A stretch of DNA of 64,000 nt. It comes from Pyxicephalus adspersus (lineage: Eukaryota; Chordata; Amphibia; Anura; Pyxicephalidae). The translations under genes and the position numbers were made by a program. The DNA lies in NCBI RefSeq assembly GCF_032062135.1, contig NC_092861.1, forward strand, positions 124,122,866 to 124,186,865, in the 5' to 3' direction. The notes under the pieces were generated by a model. The model was given only the letters and a program-made list of their open reading frames with translations. It did not search any database and was not told where the DNA came from. Shown piece after piece: positions 1 to 12,200 of the stretch (its first letter is position 1; every line of letters begins with the position of its first letter).

Positions 1-40
1 TGCATAAAATTTATTCACAGTTTACAATTAAACCTCTTAC

Positions 41-204
41 CTGTTGAGGTTGAAGATCACAAATTATGGTATTGATGTTGTTTAAGATTTCATCAATAAA
101 TGGCATTACTTCCCCAACTTGCACTTGAACAAAATGTCTGCGACATTTCTGGGCTATCTTAATGAATGTATCACATGCCATATCCTGCACACCATCATGG
201 GTCT
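41..204 (-). CDS. XPO1: XPO1 exon, residues 575-629
   Basis: The acceptor CAG ends at 205 and the donor GTAAGA is at 35-40. The exon starts in phase 1, completing Glu575, and ends in phase 0 after Gln629. The next exon is beyond the left edge. This is a HEAT-repeat segment following the export-signal groove. Confidence 0.96.
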
Positions 205-3200
205 CTGAAAAAGCATAAAGTTATAAAAATCACTTTTCACAACAACAGCATAAATGCATTTTTTTATAATATTATAATAAAAAAAAATTACCATGCATAA
301 ATTCAAACAGCTTGTTTACAACAGTCTTCAGAAATTTCCAGTGAGCTCTCAAAAACCTTGGATACTGTCCTACAATGTACATGATGTTGGATGCAATTAT
401 AGCTTTGTTGTCCTTGCCACGTTTTTGTTCACACAGGCCCAGCAGATCCTGAAAAAATAGCAGTTAAAGTGTAGAAAAATTATTAGCCTTGCCTAGAAAT
501 AAAGGGACAATATTCACCTTACTAGTAACGTATACCTAAAATGTAAAAGCTGAAAACTTCATATTTTAGAATAGATAAGTATTTTCCACAGTTCCAAGTT
601 CACATTAGCTACTAAAGTCCAATCATGCAACCCTACACAATCCAGGGTACTGTCATCAAACAAAAAGACTAAATAAGAAACAATCTATGAATATTTTATT
701 ACTATATTTCACAATTTCTTACTTTGATGACTGTAACTAGAAACCTCTTCTCATCTTCTTCATGCATGGCTCCACTGATTGAACCAATAGCCCAACACAA
801 TGTATTCAGATTTTTCCACGACCATTCTGTCCCATTAACTTGGTTGTGAAGTTTCTCAGTCATAATTCTTTCTGTGTCTGCATAATCCAGATGAGTGAGG
901 TATACTAAAAGAAAATTCCAAAAGTTTTTCAGTAAGAATAAAAAGATTAATATCTTTTTAGTAGATTGGCCCACAATCATTGTACTATAGGAGAGGTAAT
1001 ACAGGTAAGCAGGTCACCAGGGTTTGCAAAGCTAAAAATGCAGAATTATGGGGAATAATTTTAGAAGTAAATCAAATATGAAATTATTCTGGAGTTACTA
1101 TAGAGAAATTGTTAACCTCTAGTTAAAATCTAGCCAAACTACGGTCTCTGGCTTCAATATTTTGAGCCGATGTCCCAGAACTAGTGAGCAGATCAAGAAA
1201 ATAAATGGTGTATAGAATCCTATTCATGCCCATACCCAGTACTAAAAGTGGTTCAGCAAAACACTCAGCCAGTATCTCTGCAGAAATTTTACACCAAGAT
1301 GTTTGTGATCAACAATACACCATGAAATCTACTTTGAACGCAAACACATACCCAATTAAAATACAAACACAAAGCGGGAAAGAAACCTTACCCAAAGTTT
1401 CTCTCATGTTTTTGTACAGATTGATGGAATCTGTGTCCTTCATGAATTCACGAACCACTTCCCCCTGATCATTTTCTACAACCAGAACTTCTTCTGGTTT
1501 TGCCATTCGACTAACCATCAATAAACGCACCTGCAAGAGAACAAATAAGTTAGCAAGCCTAACAGAAAGTAAATGTGAATCTGAACTGATGCGGCTTTCC
1601 TCCACATGGCTAAATATAAGAAAAAAACAACACACAAAAATATTGCCTCAATCGATAAACAAAGTGACAGATGGGGGATTATTTACAGGATGTCACTTAC
1701 AAGATATAAATATGAGGATCTGCACATAGGCTGGGTGAGAGCTCCCCCCAGGCTCATTCTGATTAAGTACAGGTACAGTCAAGAAAACTGTGCATGAAGT
1801 TGCCAACAAAGTTCAATGGACATAATAAATTCAGTTTTACCAACAACAAGAATATATTATGTATAGAAACACATGCTGTTTTGAGGATGCTTAAATATAT
1901 TTATACTACTTTTAAATAGTAAAGCCCCAGTACACTTAAGGCAGCAGTGCTACTTAAGCGCTTGTAAAACTTCTAGGCCAGGTGTAGTTGTCAGAAAAAA
2001 GGGAGTTTATTCAGTTGGTTTACCTGGCACATCATGGCATACTGCACTGAGCTGCGCATGTACAACTCTGTGTACTTTGAATGTAGAACTGCAGTTCTGC
2101 TTTATTGAACCAGCTTGACAGCAGCAGATCTTAACAGTCTACTACTACTGCAATTACCGTATTTTCCGGCGTATAAGACGACTGGGCGTATAAGACGACC
2201 CCTAGCTTTTCCAGGTAAAATATAGAGTTTGTTGCACTTANNNNNNNNNNNNNNNNNNNNNNNNNNNNNNNNNNNNNNNNNNNNNNNNNNNNNNNNNNNN
2301 NNNNNNNNNNNNNNNNNNNNNNNNNNNNNNNNNNNNNNNNNNNNNNNNNNNNNNNNNNNNNNNNNNNNNNNNNNNNNNNNNNNNNNNNNNNNNNNNNNNN
2401 NNNNNNNNNNNNNNNNNNNNNNNNNNNNNNNNNNNNNNNNNNNNNNNNNNNNNNNNNNNNNNNNNNNNNNNNNNNNNNNNNNNNNNNNNNNNNNNNNNNN
2501 NNNNNNNNNNNNNNNNNNNNNNNNNNNNNNNNNNNNNNNNNNNNNNNNNNNNNNNNNNNNNNNNNNNNNNNNNNNNNNNNNNNNNNNNNNNNNNNNNNNN
2601 NNNNNNNNNNNNNNNNNNNNNNNNNNNNNNNNNNNNNNNNNNNNNNNNNNNNNNNNNNCAAATTAATTTCAAAAGACAGCAAAATTAAGAGTTTTTAATC
2701 AAATAAAAATTGTGGAACAATCTTGCATCTAAGAGAAATAAGTATATCAGGATTCTAGTTCTGCTTTTGTAATATACCCAGTATGTTTGCTCATAATGTA
2801 AATTATTTTTACATATTGAGACAACTGGTTAGAGACATTTTGAAAGGTATATCTCATTTATAGATATATTCATATTTAAAAATAAAACGCTTTGTGACAT
2901 GGCAAGGAAGAAAAAAACAAAGTGATGAGAAAATAGATTTCAGCAGATAACTCTGGAAATGTTACCAGTCTGGTAACAAGAAAAAAACATGTCACACAGA
3001 AGCTCTAATATGTGAACATTTCAAGAACATAATTCAACAAAACCTCAAGGAACAAACAAACCAAACACTACCTTTGACAAAACTGGCAAATAGAGCTGTC
3101 TTCTGGGTGGAACATCAAAATGTTGGCTGCCAGAAAGAAGTGGGGATGCCGATGTTGAAAATGGGCTCTCTCTATATAACTCCGCTGCCAAATGGTTCCA

Positions 3201-6200
3201 ATACTCGAGGCAAATTTTGAATATTTCAGTTTCTTCTACTTCAGATACCAACAACATATAATGAAGGGCCTGGATGGGAAAAAGGAAGGAATTAATGCAA
3301 TGAAATGGCCCTAATAGAATTAAACTACAGGCTAACAGCCTTATATTTAAATAGAACTATTGCCAGCCGAGCTTACACAAGAATCTTCATAAATCAACCA
3401 AAACACAAGAAATATGCCTGAACACAAATATTATTAGGCTTTTTAGCAAAGTGTCCTATCTCCTGACCACATTTTTCTTTGAAGGAAAAGAGCATCTTAA
3501 AACAAAGTATATTTGCCCCACTTCCCCTCACCTACCGCAAAAGCCAAGTTCTGATGTGTTTGAAACCCAGAGCAATAATTGTTTAATGCCCTGTTGCCTC
3601 CATGGGATAGTTTCCAATGATCTCTAACCTAAGGACTCAGCCCAATAGAGGTAACCTATGCATTGATGCACTTGTAAAGCCAAGTCAGTGAAGACTTTCA
3701 CCAATCTATTTAAACAGCAGATGTGCAGCCAACCTTATTGAGCAGCTAAGCCCATTGTGCTCTCTCCTTTCTATAATTTAATGTTAAACTAGAGAAGGAG
3801 CTCAGAAAGTGCAAAAAGCAGAGAGCCACAGAAACTTCACTGCTCTCAATTGAGTGGTTATTTTGACAATTATCTAATTGTGGTTGCAGTTTAGCATATA
3901 TACAGCTTAGGAATATCTAATATTTAAAATGAACCCAAAGAGAATCTTTCTAGGACATATATAAAGTCTGTCACTGGCCTCAATATTTTGAATCCCTGAC
4001 CTTGCACATGTATATGAATGTGTATGAATACAGGAATAAGAATTTCAGACCTTTCAATTTGCAGGCTTGCTCCAAGCTTTTGCGTTTTTAGCATTTAGAA
4101 GACAAATACAATAACCTACTGCTTTCTTTGAGAAAAGGTTCTCTTTAAAACTTGAGTGTCAGTTACTGATATGTTAATAAAAGTTGTAACCCTTTTAAAA
4201 TGTCTGATCACACACACTTGTTTTCAAATTTTGACGCATGTATAACTTCATATCATATCAAAGCTCTGTTTTCTTTTTTTTACATTCATTCTTAATGAAA
4301 GGCCAGGTTTTTCAGCATCGAGTTGGGAAAGCAAAATGGTTCAGGTAGCAGAAGTAAATTTACAAGTGAGGTGAATTACAAGGATTCAGAGGACACTAAA
4401 TACTTTATTTTAGTTATACATCAATATTATGTTTCCAAACCTTCACAGTAACATTTTTAATTTAGAACTTGAATTTAATCTTTTAAAACTTCATACACAT
4501 TCAGAATACAATGATTTTAATACTATCTACAGCTTTCAGTAGAAGAGGAAAAAACAAAAAAAAAAAACTCACCTCCATCAGAGTTTCCCTCAGATTAAGC
4601 CTCTTTTCTATAAGTTGTCCATGTTCTTTAAGAAAAGTACATAGGAACAAGCTGAGGTTCTGAATAAAGTTTTGCTCATCATCTTTTCCATTGGCGTATG
4701 CAAGACGAATATTTGTGTTTAGAGGCAGCATCTGTACGTGAAAGAAAAAAAAAAGTTTTACATTTGTTTATATAAAGGTAAACAAGGAGATAAAGTGAAC
4801 CCATTAAAATCTATTTATAGTGGCAGCAACCAATATTGTAGCTTAACCTCCCATAAAGCAGAAAAGGTTTTTTTTTTGTACTTAAATTTTATAAATATAT
4901 ATTCAAATAACACAAAGTAAGAGACCTAGTTTTACAGTCTGTCCCAAACAAAAAGCAAATAGAAATTTACATCTCACCTGCTTTAGTTGCATCATCGTCA
5001 GAGTGAAAAGTGTTACAAACTGTTCCTCGTACTGGCTGACACTAACTCCAGCTATTTCAGTGAGACACTTTAAAGACACATTTCTGAACATTGGAACATT
5101 TAAGAACTGGAAAGAAAGAAAAACATAGGCGTAAATAATATATTACTTTTTTATTTATTTTTTTTCTAGCGTACGAAGTGAAGTCTTTATTAGTTATGAA
5201 ATACTCCATCAAAATCAAACAGAGCACTATACCTTATAAATTAATGTGCTTATAAGTTTGGTCTCAAATATATATCCCAATGGAATCCAATTAAGAAATC
5301 TGAGAAGAGTTTCCAAGGTTGCATGAACAAGTGGAGCATTTTGGGAGTTTTCCTTAAAAAGAAAGCAATAGTTTAGAATCCACCAACAAAAAACAGACAT
5401 TTGAAATTGTGAAACAAATGAAATAACATTGGAAGCAAAACCATGTATTTCACAAAAGTGAAAGTACTCGCTGAAATAAACACGACAGACTCTGTTCCAA
5501 GATTTTAATGTTTTTCAAACCATGGGTCAACAAAATACAAAAGGGTTTATTCAGTAAGTCGTGAGGCAGACATTCACTTAATCATTCTTTTGGGAAGAAT
5601 AAATTACTGCCGTTAAAACACATGGACCAGGAAGATTCTCCCCCAGAGAATGATTAAGTGAATGTCAAATTCACAGCTTTATAAATAGACCCCAAGGTCA
5701 TCCACAACATTTTAATATAGCTAAACTGTACTTCAAAGAAAACTATTTTTTTTTTTTAACAGCATGTCAAAAATTACTTACCATAACAAACTGACAGAGC
5801 TGAAAGATCTTCGAGAACTCATTGCACATACTGCAAAAAAGGAAGAGATAGGGAATTTATATATAGTTTAAAAAACACTTGCAAAGTACTGAAAACTTCA
5901 GGCTTGGACAGCCAACCGAGAACGGTGTTTGCTTCCTAGCCAGTAGTTCTTTGGTGTGCTCCAAAAAGCAGACTCCAGCTTCATATATCTTTAAATTTGC
6001 TGAGCTGTATCAGTGATTAAATGGCTTGTAAGTTGCATTCTATCAATCAATAAAGTACATCAGTATATTAAAAAGTAAGGAGTGAGCAATACCCCTAATT
6101 GAAAAAAAAAAAGTCAAAGGATTTATGTACCAACTTTACAGCCCCATGTAACATTGCAAACAAGTAACTTCATCACCCAGTGTTAGTAAGGAGGATGCCA

Positions 6201-9200
6201 GGCTGTCATGGATTAATCCCTTTACCAGGAGTATTCTACTGCTGGCCTAAGCATACAGGAAAATGTTGCAGAAAACAATGTGATTTCAACACTGAATTCA
6301 ACATTGCAACATTTAGAACAGCCCACCATGAGGATGAAATAGCATTTGCTTGTCATAAGATCAGTCTCCAACACAAAAACTGATGGGTGTGAGAAATGTG
6401 TCCATGCATTGCAGCTTGTCAGACACCATAAGGGGTATCCCCAATTAGCTCTTTGGATACCATAAAAACAAACGCTTTTTTGCTCATAAAATGATAGACA
6501 TGTTTACAATGATGGAAGCTTAAATTATGACCCCCAACATGCGAAAAACGCTAAAATGTATGTATTCCACTATGTTTTATGGTTTGTCCAAGTTAGAGCT
6601 TTAGGAATAATCAAGAAATCATGAAAACAGGAACAAATAGAAAATTCTAGAAAACAATATTTTATTACAAAATAAGACCACATGAATCATACCTGTCTTT
6701 TAGATGTTTGGCTTTCACTTGTGTAATTTGTCCACTAGAAAAGTCAAAAACTTCTTCACTTAAAAGTTTAAGAATCACCATGTTATTCTGACAAAGGCTC
6801 TCGCTAGTTTTACTGGCTCCTACAATGTCACTGATGAATGTAGGCCAGTGTTTGGGCCATTCTTGTTTTAGGATCTGAAGAGACATGAAAATAAGTAAGG
6901 ATAAACTACAAAAAAATTTAAAAAAATTAAAACAGTTTCCAATATAAGTACAATCAGACACACCAGGAGCTCAAAGCTAGAGAAGGCAGATTATTATTTA
7001 TACCATTTATTCCTACAAACATTATGGGGATACAATATTGCATCAGTGTTGTACAACTGTTCGGATCAGAGCTCAGCAGAAAAACTCCTCTCCTACCCCA
7101 TACAGAGTGTAAAAAGAGAACCTCACAACTAGGCTAAGAGGACTCATAAAATGGGCAAGTTCTAAATGACATTTGTAGTTTATAACATTAGCATACCTGA
7201 ACAAGGATCATGTTTAGCTTCCCAATGTAGACATTTTCTTTCTGTAGGGGAAGAGGTTACATTAGGTGTGTATTCATTACAATTTTGGTATATTACATTA
7301 TTTCAAATAAAACCTTGTACTTGCCTCTACACATGTTGCATCTGAGGAGGTCTTGATGATCAGTCCAACAACATATTTCTTTATACCTACATTCATAAAC
7401 ATAAAATAAAGCCAGGAATATAAACACAGGATACCATTCTGCACACAAAACACAGATTGTGTACATATTTAGTTAAAAAAAACAAAAACAAAAATTACCT
7501 TCACATTGATTTCGAGGAAGAATTTTCCATCTTGTTTTAATCACATTTTCCAAAATTTGCAGACCATAATACTAAAATTGGAGAAGAGAGCCAAGTAAGT
7601 ATTTTAGGGGTTTACAGGTTGAACAATCTATAAAGCACTCACTATAACCACACAATCAGCTCTCATTCACACAAGCACATTCAAGACAATTTTACTAAAC
7701 ATATAATTCATCTACAGTCCCATGAGTTTTCATGCACAATTACTGTTCTTAATATACACTAGCATCCCTGCTGTTTAATCATGCTCACACCAGGAAAAAG
7801 CATTGCATACGCAATGCTACCAGAAGAGAGAAAATCACATCAACAAATAGGTATTTATAAATGCAAAAACAGATGCTATTGTAGCATAAAAGATAAGAAA
7901 TTAAATATATATATGTTCCTCAAGAACAAATGCTGCCATTGGCAACAGTCTTTTCTGGTGTGAATCTACAAGTTCAGCAAGGAATCCTACAGATAAAACT
8001 TAACTCCAATCCCCTCCCCTGTCCCCACCAAAACAAAGCCTATATTTATATAGAAAATATAAACTACATTTTTATGAACTTTTATACTCAGTCAAAACAG
8101 ACTGCTCTCACCTTACAACATTTACCTTTCAGGTATTTTAATGAGCAAGCACACAAAGTTTGTTACATGACCCAAATATATGCATATTATGAAAAGTATA
8201 AAATTATTGGAGTTTCTATTTTATTTTTTATTGTAAATACAAGTTGCATGATTGAATACAAAAAATAAATAAATATAATAATCTTGCCATAAACCTTCAG
8301 ATTTTTGCTACAGTCACCTGTCCAAATTCAAACCTGCAACATTTTTGGAGCCTGTCCACCTAAAATTTTTTTTACATTGCACTGACCGGCTAACAGAGAA
8401 ATAACGAGACATGAATTTTAAGTAGGATAGTAAAAAAACAAAACAAAAGAACACTAGAAGCAGTAAGGTCCAACATGCCTCACGATACATAATAAAGGCA
8501 TGTACACACACTTTCTTGTTCTAGAAGAACATTTTTTTTTAAATTTAAAAACGCAAACAAATGACCTGAACAATCAAAAGTTCATTTTTAAGGTTGTCCT
8601 ACCACTAGGAGATGCATGCTAAAATTGCTCAACTCATTCTAAGGATTGACAATTGCCTTAAAATAAAGCTGATAAAGCATGCGGGAGAACTGTGAAAATT
8701 TGTTCTGTGATTAGCTGAACACTGTTTTGAGTGCTCTGGTTCAACAGATCAAAGGGTATTAAAAACAGAAAATCAGAATAGTAGAAGTATTTTAGAACTC
8801 TTCTTTAAGCATTTTATTTAGTTTAATAAAAATCTAACAAGTACTTAAAATGGATCCTCTGTTAGAGGCTACAATAACTGACTTTCTGCTCCCTGACTCA
8901 ATGACTTTAGGTTAGGTCATCAACTTGAAACAATATGCAACAAGTTATATCTGGTTCTGAATAACAGCCAGGAAGGCTCCCTATTCAACAATAAAAAAAA
9001 TAAGGTGAAAACCGGGGAAAGTTAACCTGTGCTTTGCCTGGCCCATGCAACTCCTGTGACTCCAGGAATAACTGTCTCATGCCAACAAACTGAAAAGTTG
9101 TAGCTTACACATGGTCAAGAACTCTCATATGAAAGTGCTGTTGCAAGGAGATGCATCCAACACAGTCACATTAAGGGAGTCTTTAGAAAAAAAAAAGAAA

Positions 9201-12200
9201 AAAAAAAACTCTACTGAATTCTTAAAAATTTCTCTTATACATACCTTAAGTCTAGCCGTATTCTGAATGGTCACGTGAAGTCCTATTGTACTCAACCTGA
9301 TGTGTAAGTGTTGCTGATCTCTGAAATATTGTACTGGTCATCCTGGCTGACTGGGTAACACAACCCTAGGTGACGTGTCTGACCATCCAGACTCACAAAG
9401 TGGGTTTAGTGATGACACCGTCCAGTCTTACACATGGCATGTCACAACTTCAAGCTTCCTCTATTGCTACCTCTACCCACTCATTGCTTGTTGGGATGGG
9501 GAATATAGAAGCAACTGTCTAAATGTCCTTTCTATTTACCTAAATACGCACCTAAAGAACCACTACTGATTCTTTCTCAATTCCAATTAGCCACCCAGCA
9601 GCCTAGTCTGCTCAAGGTCCAAAATACAAGTCTTATGTGACAAAGCAAGGAGAATGTCGGGACCGACCATCACTCGCACATCACCATCACTAATAAGCGG
9701 TTCTACAAACTCAGAAATGTCTTCTAAGTCACATTGGCCAAGACACCAGACTGAGGTACATAAAACATGCTTGCTTGAAGCAAGAAAAAACCCCAAAAAT
9801 GCAGAGTTAGAGGGGTCAATACTTGCCTACCAATAAGCTTTTATATGTGCAGTTATTTATATCAGGAAAATAGGCTATCATGATTTGTAAATAGCTAACA
9901 CTATAATTATGGGGCAAAAGATCCCACACAAATTAGGATTAAAGTCAACATTATATAAAAAGATGGATGCTTTAGCAGCTCATAACAGGTGCACTTTAAA
10001 CCTTTACATGAGAAATCCCCTTTCATAAGACAGAAATAATGTAACTGGACTATAGACAATTTACTGTCTTAGTACTTTATTATTGGCTAAATATTTATTA
10101 TGTTACAAAGGCCATGATTAGTTTCTGAAGAATGGTGTAACGCTTAACCATAGACAGAATCTATTTATACCACAAACCTAAGCACTATGTATCACAACGC
10201 TATACCAATACCTGAAAGGTAAATTTTCCAAATATGCACTTAAGCAGTCAGTTTGACCCAGAATAAAAGTTTTTACTACAAAAGGTTAGTTGTTATATAA
10301 CAAAGTCGATCAATATAACTTTGACCAAAGGGATCATGAGCTGGTCAGATAAAAGTGGCATTAGGAACTCCATATTTGCTGTTGTATGAATATTCAGGTT
10401 CATCAGAGTGTTTGCATATAGAGACAGATTGATCACAGGACTGGATTTGAAGTGTTTACAAACAAAAGAAAAAAAAGCATGTGACTAGCCAATATAATCC
10501 TGACTTCTAGTAAAGATTTTTGTATGAAAATTATATCAAGAGGTTTAAATGTACAGACTGTCATCATTACATATTAACTGAAATGTTTGGAAAAGTTACC
10601 CTTAAAAGGGCTGCATACCAGTTATGACCTCTTCCAACAGCAAATATGGAACATGACTTAAAACAAAATCAGTATCAATGATCCCTATGGCCAAAGCGTC
10701 TCAATATTAATAAAATATATTTACTGAACCCCACCCTGTAACCACCCGCATCCACCCACCCATGAAACATACAATTGATGAACAGAATTCAGTTAAAGGG
10801 AATGAAAAGGGTAGACCTTGTGGAGGCCTGCCGTCAAAGCCTAGCTGTGTCAGTTGCACAGGAAGACACCCCTTTTCTTCCTATTACAAGCAATCAACAT
10901 AATGGAACATTATGATTAATATCAGGTAGCGTTAACAGCTTTAAAAAGAAATAAAAAAAGCATTTAAGCCAAATGTAATAGTGCAGAAATTTTAGCACCA
11001 AATCATTTGCAGTTAATGTAAATTGAAGAGTTCTTTACCTGTTCCTTTCTTTCTGTTCCGCTAATCATGTCAATTTTTCACAAGACAATACTGAGTTTTT
11101 AAAAGTACTGTTGATGATAAATCAACTTAAACATTAGTAATAACTGTCAGTATTTAAAAGCAAATAAACGACCAGGTAAGCAAATACTGTTACTAATGTG
11201 AGCACTTTGAAGAAAGTTCAGTAAAGCTGGGACCTAAAATCATAAATCTAATCTAGCCTCAATGTCTAATTTATGCACTAGGCTTGTAATACATTTCATC
11301 ATTATGTATTACATTCAAACCAGAATATATCAGTCTCGGCAGAAAGTCCAATTATAAATGAGCTCAGACATGATCGAAAGTCTAATTTAAGTACTCTAAC
11401 CATGAATGGATCTCTGTGCAAGATTAAGGGAGAAAGCTAGAAATGCATTTAAGTTTTTACACTTACATACTGATGTCAACATTAGATCATATTAGTTTAG
11501 TAAACTCAAAGTTCATGCCAATATTTCAGTTTAACAACTTAATATATGTTAACAGGTAAAAAAACTTTCACATGTATGTTAAAGCAACAGGGACAGCCAA
11601 ATTACACATAAAAAAAATTATAATGAAAAAAGAACTATGCTGTAAATTATAACGTACCTATAGTACTAAAGACTGTGATCTTATATAGTATTACCATTTG
11701 GAGTAACTACCCATCAGAAAAAAAAATGTAAAGACTAGCTCTCAATCCCCTCCTGAAAAAAAATGTATAGACTTTTCATTTGCCCACTTTACAGATTTTT
11801 TTTCCAAGGAGGAAGCTACATACATCTACCCCTTTTGGGAGGAATGAGACCCAGGCAAGAAAGTAGATGTTTAAATACACAATTCGTTTTGCTACATATA
11901 CCTAAACCCACATTAGGAGTGTTAAGTCAGTGACAAATATATAAATGGACAACTTAATCGACTTTGTTTCATCAATTTATCCTAAATATGAAAATAAAAA
12001 ATGTTGTTCTTTGTGAAAAACACATGGTAAATGAGATACCTTTCTCAAAGTTCAAAGACAAGGAAAAGGTAGAGGGGTCAAGGGGTATGAGGGTTAGAGT
12101 CAAGCCAAGTATGCCTTTCTGCTTACTTTGGTGTTCATATTTTGTGAAAACTCAAGAATTGTGTCAACTCTCGTCCAGGCATCAGGATGCTCTTTTAAGT

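Noticed and set aside
2131..2682. Long ORFs across the first gap
   Set aside because: They consist of N bases and have no coding meaning.
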